Below, one piece after another: positions 43,378 to 51,005 of a stretch of DNA of 64,000 nt (position 1 is its first letter; every line of letters starts with the position of its first letter). Source of the stretch: Brevibacillus fluminis (GTDB lineage: Bacteria; Bacillota; Bacilli; Brevibacillales; Brevibacillaceae); contig NZ_RHHQ01000013.1 of the NCBI RefSeq assembly GCF_003710825.1, positions 1 to 64,000 on the forward strand, written 5' to 3'. The notes under the pieces are model-generated. The model was not told the DNA's origin. It ran no database searches and saw nothing but the letters and a program-made list of their open reading frames with translations. A program made the position numbers and the translations under genes.

Positions 43378-43400
43378 AATCACAAATCGTTAATGTGATT
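43378..43400. promoter_or_regulatory. Inverted repeat in the pckA leader (candidate operator)
   Basis: AATCACA (43378-43384) and TGTGATT (43394-43400) form a palindrome with a 9-bp centre, between the predicted promoter and the start codon. It does not match the CcpN box I know for gapB/pckA control in B. subtilis. Confidence 0.5.
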
Positions 43401-43424
43401 CTATCTCTCGTTGAATTTGTAATT

Positions 43425-43433
43425 AGTATATCA
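43425..43433 (-). promoter_or_regulatory. Extended -10 promoter for pckA
   Basis: TGATATACT on the minus strand (TG-n plus TATACT); the -35 region is poor. The rest of the 43434-43632 gap is AT-rich and shows no gene. Confidence 0.5.
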
Positions 43434-43632
43434 CATTTGCCGAAATAAGCTACATAATTTTAAATTTAGGTGTGAATAAAATGTGAAGGGCCTGTCTTTC
43501 TCGGGAAAGGTGTAGACTGCCTCTTGCATCCGCCATTCAGGTATTACACCTTATGCATACTGTGCCCTGCCGTGTCATTCCTGATTCTGTAGGACTTACA
43601 CGCATAGCGCCAAGCTTTTGAGCAAAAGCAAA

Positions 43633-43658
43633 CAAAAAAACTCGGCACATCGCCGAGC
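43633..43658 (-). terminator. Intrinsic terminator of the SCP2-like gene
   Basis: CTCGGC/GCCGAG hairpin followed by T7 on the minus strand, about 85 nt after the stop. Confidence 0.8.
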
Positions 43659-43742
43659 CAAGCTTGCGAATGCCGGAAGACCGTTCCCAAAATTGGTCTG
43701 ACCACTTCCAGCACCTATTATAACATACTTTCTCCTCGGCTG

Positions 43743-44093
43743 CTAATTCGTTGCACAAGTCAAGCGAAGCAACGCTTCCCATTTGAGCTGATCGCGGATC
43801 GCGCCCCGCGCAGCCACCTTTTGTTGGGCATGCAGCAAGTCCCACTCATTCCCGCTTAAAAGCTGTACCAAGTCCCGCTCGCCCCCGGTGATCACGAGAT
43901 TGACAGGATCGGTGTCTCCCCATGCCACCATCGGAATGCGGTCCCGTGCAAAAATGAGTGTCACGCCGCCTTCCCCTTCAGCCGGACTAATGCGGACGCG
44001 GCTGTCCCAATCGCGCGTCAACCGTTTCAAAAACGCCTTTTTCTCAAGTCGTTCACAAAACCCATCCAGCAACCGCGCCAGTCCGTCCGCCAT
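43743..44093 (-). CDS. SCP2 sterol-carrier-like domain protein
   Basis: A 116-residue single-domain protein. The second half fits the SCP2 pattern: VRISPAEGEGGVTLIF, DPVNLVITGGERDLVQLLSG, and AARGAIRDQLKWEALLRL. SCP2 domains bind lipids or hydrophobic ligands; the bacterial role is uncertain. The start is ambiguous: ATG 44093 has GGGGG 6 nt upstream, ATG 44099 directly abuts that run, and the frame is open further up without a ribosome site. Confidence 0.7.
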   Translation of the reverse strand: MADGLARLLDGFCERLEKKAFLKRLTRDWDSRVRISPAEGEGGVTLIFARDRIPMVAWGDTDPVNLVITGGERDLVQLLSGNEWDLLHAQQKVAARGAIRDQLKWEALLRLTCATN

Positions 44094-44228
44094 TCCCATC
44101 CCCCGCTTCGTTCGTTTGCCAAACGTTTTCGTTTTTGGCAGCGTCGAATCCTTTGACGAGGGATTGGGGCGGATGACTACCTTTGTCGATGGTCTGAACA
44201 AAATAGTGGCAATTTTCGCAAAACGCTA

Positions 44229-45092
44229 TTATTTCGACAAAACATCCTCATCCCAAAACACTTCGAAATTCCCTTCGTGCATACTAGATATCCCTTTTGC
44301 AATCGGCTGTTCTCGGTAGGTCATGTAAAGAAACTTCGCTTTCGTCTCTTCCTTGCTCCATCCACTTTGACGGCCTTCGCGGACGATCTGCCTTCCTTCT
44401 TCGATGTATGCTTGATCATGGCGAATGCGATCCAGGGTTTCGTCAGCTCCTGCTGGCGCGCCATGGCCGGGGATGAGCAATTGAATGTCGCCACCCTCCA
44501 CCAGTCGCTCGATTTTTGCCAAACTGTCCGTATAGCCAATGCTATCGTTAATGAATGGAAATTCCAGATTCGACAGCATGTCGCCCATAACCAGCAGCTT
44601 CTGCTCTACGAAGAGCGTCGCCATCATGTCTCCCGTATGGCCGGGCACCGATAAAAAGCGGACGCCCCACAGATCGTCATGCTCATCCGCATCAATGGTG
44701 CGATCGATACGCGGAAGCAGACACGCTTGCTTGCGCTCGACATAGTATTGCTCGTCAAACGACAATACTTTCCCCAGCTGTTCTTGCAGCCTTCCATCGG
44801 CAAGGATCTGTTCCTGTGCCACAACCGTCGCATCGGCAAAAGCGCTGAATCCGGCTATATGGTCCCAATCGCCATGTGTCAGCACGAGCACGACCGGCCG
44901 TCCTTTGCGAATCGAGCTCACAAATGTAGCGACCGCTTCAATCTCGTGCGGAAAATAAGCTGGATCAAACACGAACACGCGCTCAGGCGTTTCCACCACC
45001 GTCGATGTCGTTTGCCACAAACAGCTCGTAAACACCGTCACGGATTGATCCTGTGCATATGTGCCATTTACCGGCAGTACAAAAGTGTTCAT
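44229..45092 (-). CDS. Metallo-beta-lactamase-fold hydrolase
   Basis: A 287-residue MBL-fold protein. Metal ligands: THGDWDHIAG (H-x-D-x-D-H form), PGHTGD, MGDML and LIPGHGAP. The replacement of the usual second His (HxHxDH) by Asp (HGDWDH) occurs in a sub-group of this superfamily. The substrate is unknown; glyoxalase II or lactonase-like chemistry is possible. ATG 45092 follows GGAGGGGATGACG. Confidence 0.87.
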   Translation of the reverse strand: MNTFVLPVNGTYAQDQSVTVFTSCLWQTTSTVVETPERVFVFDPAYFPHEIEAVATFVSSIRKGRPVVLVLTHGDWDHIAGFSAFADATVVAQEQILADGRLQEQLGKVLSFDEQYYVERKQACLLPRIDRTIDADEHDDLWGVRFLSVPGHTGDMMATLFVEQKLLVMGDMLSNLEFPFINDSIGYTDSLAKIERLVEGGDIQLLIPGHGAPAGADETLDRIRHDQAYIEEGRQIVREGRQSGWSKEETKAKFLYMTYREQPIAKGISSMHEGNFEVFWDEDVLSK

Positions 45093-45158
45093 CGTCATCC
45101 CCTCCATTTATACGGTAACATTTTCCACGCCGCTCTTATACAAAAAAAGACACCTGGT

Positions 45159-45551
45159 CTAGGTGTCATCAGCCTCATCCTTATCCAAACGAACTTCCAG
45201 ATGATGTCCGTCCGGGGTTTCAAAATAGAGATTAAAGCTGGTCGGACGTTCGATCGGTCCACGATAACAAATATTGCGGGTTTCCAGCTTATCGACAAGA
45301 TAGTCAAGTTCATCATGCGATGCGACGGTGAATGCGATATGATCTACCTGTCCAAAACCATTTCGCCCATCATTGGTTGCCTGGTGCAATCCGATTCTTG
45401 TCATATCGCCAAATTGAAAGTAAATCGGGTCGCTTTCTGCCCGGTTTTCCAGCGAAATCGGTATCTCCAGAATATCTTTAAAAAAGAGTGCAACCTTCAT
45501 CGCATCACGGCAATTCAACGCAATGTGATGAACGCCTTTGATTTGAAACAT
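45159..45551 (-). CDS. VOC-family (glyoxalase/bleomycin-resistance fold) protein
   Basis: A 130-residue paired beta-alpha-beta-beta-beta protein. Likely metal ligands are in VHHIALNCRD (His), QVDHIAFTV (His) and GHHLEVRLDK (Glu). Such enzymes act in glyoxal detoxification, dioxygenation or drug binding; the substrate cannot be read. AGGAAAGG precedes ATG 45551. It ends 66 bp upstream of the MBL-fold gene start on the same strand, so the two may be co-expressed, which would suit a glyoxalase-like pair, but this is only suggestive. Confidence 0.8.
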   Translation of the reverse strand: MFQIKGVHHIALNCRDAMKVALFFKDILEIPISLENRAESDPIYFQFGDMTRIGLHQATNDGRNGFGQVDHIAFTVASHDELDYLVDKLETRNICYRGPIERPTSFNLYFETPDGHHLEVRLDKDEADDT

Positions 45552-45598
45552 GGACCTTTCCTCCCAAGCGGCGACAATCTTTCTATGCTTCTTCTTTA

Positions 45599-46033
45599 TT
45601 ATGCGCTACGGTTTGACGTTTGCTTCCGTTTGTTGAACTGCTGCAAACGCTCTGTCAATTTGACCAAACGATCGTTCAGCATCTTTCTCCAGCTATCGTC
45701 TTCCAACATTTTAGCGGCACCCAGTAAATCAAGCGATAAATCGATTTGCTGCTTTAAAATATCACCAAAATTATTTCCTGCATCTATCATAACACAATTC
45801 TCGAAAATGTTTGCTATATGATCAACATTGACGAACTCACGGAAATCGACTTCAGGAGCGTTATCCCCTTGTGCGTATTCTACGAGGATTTCGTATTCTC
45901 CTGCAATTGCCGGGAGAACCTCAATCCGGTCACAAACTGGGCAGTACATAATCGGAACATGATGAACCATTGTTTTGTAATGGCGTACACTTCCAAATGA
46001 TCCGATCATTCCAGCACCACAACAAAATCCCAT
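45599..46033 (-). CDS. Unrecognised protein with Cys-x2-Cys motif
   Basis: A 144-residue protein I do not recognise. It begins MGFCCGAGMIG and carries IMYCPVCDRIEVLPAI (a CPVC metal or disulfide knuckle near residue 31), an acidic middle and a helical C-terminal half ending in basic KRKQTSNRSA. AAGGAGGAG precedes ATG 46033, so it is a genuine gene. The paired N-terminal cysteines with the CPVC suggest a zinc-binding site; nothing else indicates function. Confidence 0.65.
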   Translation of the reverse strand: MGFCCGAGMIGSFGSVRHYKTMVHHVPIMYCPVCDRIEVLPAIAGEYEILVEYAQGDNAPEVDFREFVNVDHIANIFENCVMIDAGNNFGDILKQQIDLSLDLLGAAKMLEDDSWRKMLNDRLVKLTERLQQFNKRKQTSNRSA

Positions 46034-46233
46034 AGTTTCTCCTCCTTAAAAAAAGCCCTGTCCTATAGATTCTATCCTACTTGTGTCATGCACGCTAGAA
46101 CCAAATTGATGCCAGCCAGTAAAATCCTATTCGTCTGGTTACCGCTTCCAGCGCTTGTGCGTCAGGTTTTTGCGGCGTGAAAATGCCCATACTAGGAAGA
46201 GCTTTGGACCAACATCTGGAGGGGAGGACAGCC

Positions 46234-46656
46234 ATGCAAATGAAGATGGGAGAATCGCTGCTCTTCACAGCGCTGACATTCGGCGTTTCCGTCGGATTCG
46301 TGCCTTATGAGGACATGCTTGCCTTCAATGCGCCTGCAAGCGATCAAGGAAAGGTGTATCAAAACGAAGCATTCCGCGATGTTACCGTAGAGAAGACCGC
46401 GTTCGGCCATTATGCGATCAGCGGGGAAGCTCGCGTATTCGAGGCGACCGTCAACTATGTTGTAACGAGCGGACAGTCGCATGTAACCAGCGGATACACG
46501 ACTGCAAGCAAGAGCGGCCCCGACTGGGGCGCCTTTCAAATCGAGCTGGATACGACTATGCTGACTGCGTATAGCCAACCGCTTGCCATCACGCTCTTTG
46601 AAGCGAGCGCAGAAGACGGACGGCCGCTCCACGAATTAAAGATTCCGCTGTTTTGA
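46234..46656 (+). CDS. Gmad2 immunoglobulin-like domain protein
   Basis: A 140-residue protein. The C-terminal ~95 residues match the Gmad2 Ig-like domain: YAISGEARVFEATVNYVVTSGQ, then SGPDWGAFQIELD. Gmad2 usually sits next to GerMN domains in spore-germination or L,D-transpeptidase-linked lipoproteins; here it stands alone. The N-terminal ~30 residues are moderately hydrophobic without a clear lipobox. ATG 46234 has GGAGGGGAGGA upstream. Its terminator is followed by repeat copy F. Confidence 0.78.
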   Translation: MQMKMGESLLFTALTFGVSVGFVPYEDMLAFNAPASDQGKVYQNEAFRDVTVEKTAFGHYAISGEARVFEATVNYVVTSGQSHVTSGYTTASKSGPDWGAFQIELDTTMLTAYSQPLAITLFEASAEDGRPLHELKIPLF

Positions 46657-46690
46657 CAAACCTGGCCCTTGATCAGGTTTGTTTATCTTT
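46656..46690 (+). terminator. Intrinsic terminator of the Gmad2 gene
   Basis: ACAAACCTG/CAGGTTTGT hairpin followed by TTATCTTTC. Confidence 0.82.
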
Positions 46691-46692
46691 CA

Positions 46693-46748
46693 TACAGATA
46701 AGGGCAACCGCGGCTCCGCCAAAAGCTTGGCGTAGCCAGGTTTTCTAA
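46693..46748 (+). repeat. Dispersed two-hairpin repeat, copy F (hairpin 1 deleted)
   Basis: TACAGATAAG is joined directly to GGCAACCGCGG; hairpin 2 (GGCTCCGCCAA, AAGC, TTGGCGTAGCC) and the AGGTTTTCTAA end are intact. It starts about 2 nt after the Gmad2 terminator, and its right end overlaps the stop codon of the convergent MocR gene. Confidence 0.9.
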
Positions 46749-48157
46749 TAATATGGTGTCCACGCCCGATTCAGAAGTTCAATTCCCGGCTCGATGTGCG
46801 CGAGCGGCAATCCGCCAAACCCAAGGAGCAGCAGCGGACGCATTCCTTCCTTGCGCTCATGCCACATCGGCTCGGTGCTGTACACCTTCACGCCATGCGC
46901 TTCCGCAACGTTTACAAGCGTATCGGTCGACTCTTTGCTTTTGACTTCCAGCACGAGATGAAGACCGGCGTCTTGTCCGGTGATGCTCACTCGCTCACCC
47001 ATGTGCGTCTTAATCGCCTGCAGCATCGCGGCATGCTTTTTATGGTAAAGCGTCCTCATTCTGCGGATATGGCGCTCCCATTCTCCCGATTGCATAAACA
47101 GCTCCAACGCTCTTTGATGCAGCCTCGAGGCGGTTTGGTCATAGGTGATCAGCCCGCTGCGATAGCGGCCAAGCAGACGCTGCGGCACCACCATATAGCT
47201 GATCCGAATCGCCGGCATCAGCGATTTGGAAAATGTTCCGACATAGATGACGTTTCCGTTCCGGTCCAATCCTTGTAAAGATGGAATCGGCTTACCTCGA
47301 TAGCGGAATTCCCCATCATAATCATCCTCGATCACGAGTGCATCCCGCTCTGCTGCCCAAGTCAGCAGCTTGAGCCGTTTAGCAACGGGCATGACCATTC
47401 CTAACGGATATTGGTGGGAAGGCGTGATGTATACCACCTCCGCGTTGCTCTCTTGCAACCGTTCCAAGCTAATGCCGTCCGATTCGAGCGGAATTGGCAC
47501 CAGCTGGAATCCAAGCCGATTAAATACGTCCCGCACCCGCGGATAGCACGGATCTTCTACCGCAACGTCTTTGCGTTCCAATTCAAGAAGCTGGCATAAG
47601 CTTTGCACGAGCGCATAGGTGGAAGGTCCGATGACAATCTGCTCCGCCGTGCAATTCACACCCCTTGATTGGTACAGGTACTGGCAAATGGCCTCGCGCA
47701 GTCCCGTTTCCCCTTGGTTATCCCCGTAAAAAAGCAAATCCTTCTCCTCAAGCTGCATGCTTTGCTGGTAGCATTTCCGCCACACATCGAACGGAAAATG
47801 GTCCAGATCAATTCCAGACATGAAAAAATCATACAGGATACGATTCCCCTCTTGCTCCTGTTGACTGTCTTTTTGCTTTTCAGCGGAATCAGACGTAGCT
47901 AGCGAGTCCGCTTCCAGCTGCACGACATAATAGCCACTCCGTTCCCTGCTTTCAATATACCCTTCCGCGAGCAATTGCTGATACGCCATCAGTACGGTCG
48001 TCTTGCTGACCTGTAAATGGATGGACAGCTGTCGAATGGATGGGAGGCGCGTGGCCGCTGGGATCCGGGCAGATTGAATCTCTTCTTTAAAATAACGATA
48101 AAGCTGCATGTACATGGCTTCATCGAGCTTTTCATCAAGTAATGGGCTAAAGTCCAT
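46745..48157 (-). CDS. MocR-type (GntR-HTH plus aminotransferase fold) regulator
   Basis: A 470-residue PLP-dependent transcription regulator. A winged helix of the GntR family spans residues about 12-80 (LPSIRQLSIHLQVSKTTVLMAYQQL). An aminotransferase-fold domain spans about 105-470, with the PLP lysine in GTFSKSLMPAIRISYMV and VIEDDYDGEFRYRG. Relatives include PdxR and GabR, which sense PLP or GABA adducts. The effector is unknown; the divergent GNAT gene is the likely target. AAAGGAA precedes ATG 48157. The 3' end overlaps repeat copy F by 4 bp. Confidence 0.92.
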   Translation of the reverse strand: MDFSPLLDEKLDEAMYMQLYRYFKEEIQSARIPAATRLPSIRQLSIHLQVSKTTVLMAYQQLLAEGYIESRERSGYYVVQLEADSLATSDSAEKQKDSQQEQEGNRILYDFFMSGIDLDHFPFDVWRKCYQQSMQLEEKDLLFYGDNQGETGLREAICQYLYQSRGVNCTAEQIVIGPSTYALVQSLCQLLELERKDVAVEDPCYPRVRDVFNRLGFQLVPIPLESDGISLERLQESNAEVVYITPSHQYPLGMVMPVAKRLKLLTWAAERDALVIEDDYDGEFRYRGKPIPSLQGLDRNGNVIYVGTFSKSLMPAIRISYMVVPQRLLGRYRSGLITYDQTASRLHQRALELFMQSGEWERHIRRMRTLYHKKHAAMLQAIKTHMGERVSITGQDAGLHLVLEVKSKESTDTLVNVAEAHGVKVYSTEPMWHERKEGMRPLLLLGFGGLPLAHIEPGIELLNRAWTPYY

Positions 48158-48278
48158 TCATATTATTCCTTTCTTTATCTGTACCTGTCAAAACCACATC
48201 ATTTGTATCTTCCGAGAAGAACAATTCTTTCATATCATAAACGTTATCCACTCATACAAACAAAAAGGAGTCTTTCAC

Positions 48279-48704
48279 ATGTATATCAAACTGCTTACTG
48301 AACAGCAAGAGTTACGCGAAGCATTCCCTGTTATGAAAGAGCTGCGTACCCATTTGACCGAAGACTCTTATCTGGAGCTGCTCGACACGATGAAGCGTGA
48401 CGGTTACCGCCTTTACGCTCTATATGCCGATGAACAGATCACCGCATTGGCTGGCGTAGCGATCCGGACTAATTTCTATTATAAGAAGCACCTCTTCGTC
48501 TACGATCTGATCACACGTGCCCAAGACCGTTCCAAAGGATATGGCGAATTGCTGCTCGGCCATGTCCATGAGCTTGCCAAACAGGAAGGCTGCGAAATCG
48601 TCGCACTCGAATCCGGTCTTCACCGCACGGACGCCCACCGCTTTTATGAAACCAAGATGGGATATGAGCGCTTCTGTTACTCCTTCAAGAAGATGTTGCT
48701 GTAA
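48279..48704 (+). CDS. GNAT-family N-acetyltransferase
   Basis: A 141-residue single GNAT domain. The acetyl-CoA loop is recognisable in RSKGYGELLLGHVHELAKQEGCEIVALESG (Q/RxxGxG/A form: RSKGYG), followed by HRTDAHRFYETKMGYERFCYSFKK. Substrate unknown. ATG 48279 follows AAAAAGGAG. It is divergent from the MocR regulator with a 121-bp gap containing ATCTGTACC on the + strand, a shape seen in MocR operators, so regulation by that gene is plausible. Confidence 0.85.
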   Translation: MYIKLLTEQQELREAFPVMKELRTHLTEDSYLELLDTMKRDGYRLYALYADEQITALAGVAIRTNFYYKKHLFVYDLITRAQDRSKGYGELLLGHVHELAKQEGCEIVALESGLHRTDAHRFYETKMGYERFCYSFKKMLL

Positions 48705-48717
48705 CTACCATTGTGCC

Positions 48718-48764
48718 TGAGAAAACCCGACAGCGCCACTGGATAAAATTATTTCTATTCTGTA
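48718..48764 (-). repeat. Dispersed repeat, copy G (degenerate)
   Basis: Minus orientation: GTACAGAATAG, AAATAATTTTATCCAGT, then GGCGCTGTCGGGTTTTCT. Both ends and the ATCCAGT spacer are recognisable; the second hairpin is mostly lost. It directly follows the T-tract of the LivK-like gene terminator. Confidence 0.7.
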
Positions 48765-48765
48765 C

Positions 48766-48817
48766 AAAAAAAAGCCGGCACCGCTCGCTTCCTTTCGGAA
48801 GGCACGGTGCCGGCTTT
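48766..48817 (-). terminator. Intrinsic terminator of the LivK-like gene
   Basis: AAAGCCGGCACCG pairs with CGGTGCCGGCTTT, followed by a run of T on the minus strand. Confidence 0.93.
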
Positions 48818-48824
48818 CGCTTTC

Positions 48825-50036
48825 TTACTCTTTTACTTCGCCGATGAATACTTTGTTGTTGTTGTCATATTTGTACGCAAATACTTGCGCAAATTTGTTG
48901 TCGCCTTTTTCGTCGAAGCCGACTTTTACGAATTGACCTTGGAAATCGCTTGTTTTGTGGATCGCATCCAATACTTGCTCACGGGACGGTTTTTTGCCGC
49001 CGTTTGCTTTGATTGCTTCCATCAAACCGTTCAAGGTTACGCTCATCGCATCATAGCCGAAAGAAGTGAAGATACCGACTTTTTTGCCAGTCGCTTTTTC
49101 GAAATCTGCAATCCACTTTTTGCCTTCGTCAGTACCAGTCAGGTCGCCGACTGTGGACGTGAATACAACGTTGTTTGCCGCATCGCCGGCAATTTTCAGC
49201 ATGTCAGCGGAGTCGAGACCGTCGCCACCCATGAATGGACCTTTGAAGCCTTTTTCACGCGCTTGCTTCACAATGATGCCTGCTTCCGCATAGTAGCCGC
49301 CAAAGTAGATCATGTCAGGATTTTTTGCAACCACTTGGTTTACGATCGCACTGTAATCTTTTTCGCCAGCGGTTACACCTTCGAATGCAACAACTTGTAC
49401 GCCGTCTTTTTCGAATTGCTTTTTCACTTGCTCTGCCAAGCCTTGTCCATAAGCACCTTTGTCATGGATCAAGAACGCGGTTTTTACACCCAGTTGGTTT
49501 TTCGCATAAATCGCAGCTTTGGTACCTTGCTGATCGTCACGCGCACAAATACGGTGTACGACTTTTTTGCCTGCATCCGTCAGGTTGGAACCTGTGGAGG
49601 AAGGAGATACCATGACGAGGCCCGCTTCATCATATTTAGCAGCTGCCGGAATCGAGGAACCGGTCGTTACGTGGCCCACGACAGCCAATACATTCGGATC
49701 GGAGATCAGCATCTCTGCGCTGGCTACGCCTTGCTTCGGATCTGCTTGGTCATCCTGTTTGGACACTTCAACAGTGAAGCCTAACTTTTTAAATTCTTCT
49801 GCCTTTTGAGCGAGTGCGTACTCTTCACCTTGCAGGGCAGTAGAGCCGTAGTCTGAAGCAGAACCGGACAGCGGTCCTACGGAACCAATGACGATTTTTT
49901 GGTCACCAGCAGCAGCTTCTCCGCCGCCTGTGCTAGCATTGCCTTCCGGGGCCTTCGCAGCTTGGCCGCAACCGGACAGCGCTGCTGTAACGGCGAACAT
50001 AGTTGAAAGTAATGCAATTTTTGTCTGTTTTTTCAT
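48825..50036 (-). CDS. Branched-chain amino-acid-type ABC substrate-binding lipoprotein
   Basis: A 403-residue exported lipoprotein: signal peptide with lipobox ALSGC (Cys near residue 23), a Gly/Glu-rich linker, then a type I periplasmic-binding fold (IVIGSVGPLSGSASDYGSTALQGEEYA, and AFLIHDKGAYGQGLAEQVKKQFEKDG). This is the LivK/HAAT family for Leu/Ile/Val or related ligands. No livHMGF permease or ATPase genes are adjacent; the ABC genes upstream belong to a different family and end in their own terminator. It must therefore act with a transporter elsewhere. Confidence 0.9.
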   Translation of the reverse strand: MKKQTKIALLSTMFAVTAALSGCGQAAKAPEGNASTGGGEAAAGDQKIVIGSVGPLSGSASDYGSTALQGEEYALAQKAEEFKKLGFTVEVSKQDDQADPKQGVASAEMLISDPNVLAVVGHVTTGSSIPAAAKYDEAGLVMVSPSSTGSNLTDAGKKVVHRICARDDQQGTKAAIYAKNQLGVKTAFLIHDKGAYGQGLAEQVKKQFEKDGVQVVAFEGVTAGEKDYSAIVNQVVAKNPDMIYFGGYYAEAGIIVKQAREKGFKGPFMGGDGLDSADMLKIAGDAANNVVFTSTVGDLTGTDEGKKWIADFEKATGKKVGIFTSFGYDAMSVTLNGLMEAIKANGGKKPSREQVLDAIHKTSDFQGQFVKVGFDEKGDNKFAQVFAYKYDNNNKVFIGEVKE

Positions 50037-50153
50037 GTAGAAAACCCCCTCTTTCGTTTATAGACAAATGTCCAAATGGAACGTACACGACCTATTGTAC
50101 AACAAATTTGAATCTTGGTAAAAACTTTAATTTTCCACTAAATAAATTTGTGA

Positions 50154-50192
50154 TAAAACTACGGCTGCATCAAGCTTTTGACGCGGCCGTAG
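50154..50192 (-). terminator. Intrinsic terminator of the ABC importer operon
   Basis: CTACGGC.../...GCCGTAG arms with a TCAAAAGCTTGA inner part, followed by TTTT on the minus strand. The inner loop resembles hairpin 2 of the dispersed repeat, though the outer stem is different. Confidence 0.75.
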
Positions 50193-50210
50193 CGATGGTG
50201 AGCAGGAGTT

Positions 50211-51005
50211 CTAGCCCAAAATATAGCGGTCTTCTGTGAAAGCCTCGCCTCTCGCCTCTTCAAAGGCGCTCAGCAAGTCTTTCGTTGTCATCTGCTGTTT
50301 TTTCTCTTGCGGAATATCGAGGATGATATTCCCTTCATGCAGCATCAGCAACCGGTTCCCCATGTGCAGCGCCTGCTCCATGTTGTGCGTGACCATCAAG
50401 GTGGTCAGCTTATTCTGCTCCACGATTTTGCGGGTCAAATCCACGATGAGTGCAGCGCGTTTCGGATCGAGCGCCGCTGTATGCTCGTCAAGCAGCAAAA
50501 TTTTCGGTTTAGTGAAGGTCGCCATCAGCAAGCTGAGCGCCTGACGTTGTCCGCCGGACAGAAGGCCCACCTTTGCTTTCAGCCGATTTTCCAACCCTTG
50601 ATCCAAAACTTTCAGCTGCTCGCGGAACAGCTCCCGCTTCGCCGCCGACACGCCGAACGAAAGAGTCCGGCTTTTTCCGCGTCCATAGGCGATCGCCAAG
50701 TTTTCTTCGATGGACATGTTCGGTGCTGTACCCGCCATCGGGTCTTGGAAAACCCGGCCGATCAGCGACGCACGCTGATGCTCTTTCTTGCGCGTAACAT
50801 CTTGGCCGTCGATCGTAATCTTGCCGCTGTCAGGAAGTAATCCGCCCGAGATCAGGTTCATCAAGGTCGATTTCCCCGCACCGTTACCGCCGATCACCGT
50901 AACGAAATCACCGGGAGCCAGATGCAGATCGATCTTCTTCAATGCAACTTTTTCATTGATTGTGCCTGCGTTAAACACCTTGCCTGCTTTGGAGATCGTA
51001 AGCAT
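50211..51005 (-). CDS. ABC transporter ATPase (with BPD_transp_2-type permease)
   Basis: A 264-residue ABC ATPase: Walker A GGNGAGKST, Q-loop GRVFQDP, signature LSGGQRQAL, Walker B ILLLDEHTAALDP, H-loop VTHNMEQ. It starts directly after the permease stop (51006), so the two are co-translated. Together with the permease and one or both upstream lipoproteins it forms an importer resembling the TrpXYZ-type systems proposed for aromatic amino acids in streptococci; the substrate here is not proven. Confidence 0.9.
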   Translation of the reverse strand: MLTISKAGKVFNAGTINEKVALKKIDLHLAPGDFVTVIGGNGAGKSTLMNLISGGLLPDSGKITIDGQDVTRKKEHQRASLIGRVFQDPMAGTAPNMSIEENLAIAYGRGKSRTLSFGVSAAKRELFREQLKVLDQGLENRLKAKVGLLSGGQRQALSLLMATFTKPKILLLDEHTAALDPKRAALIVDLTRKIVEQNKLTTLMVTHNMEQALHMGNRLLMLHEGNIILDIPQEKKQQMTTKDLLSAFEEARGEAFTEDRYILG

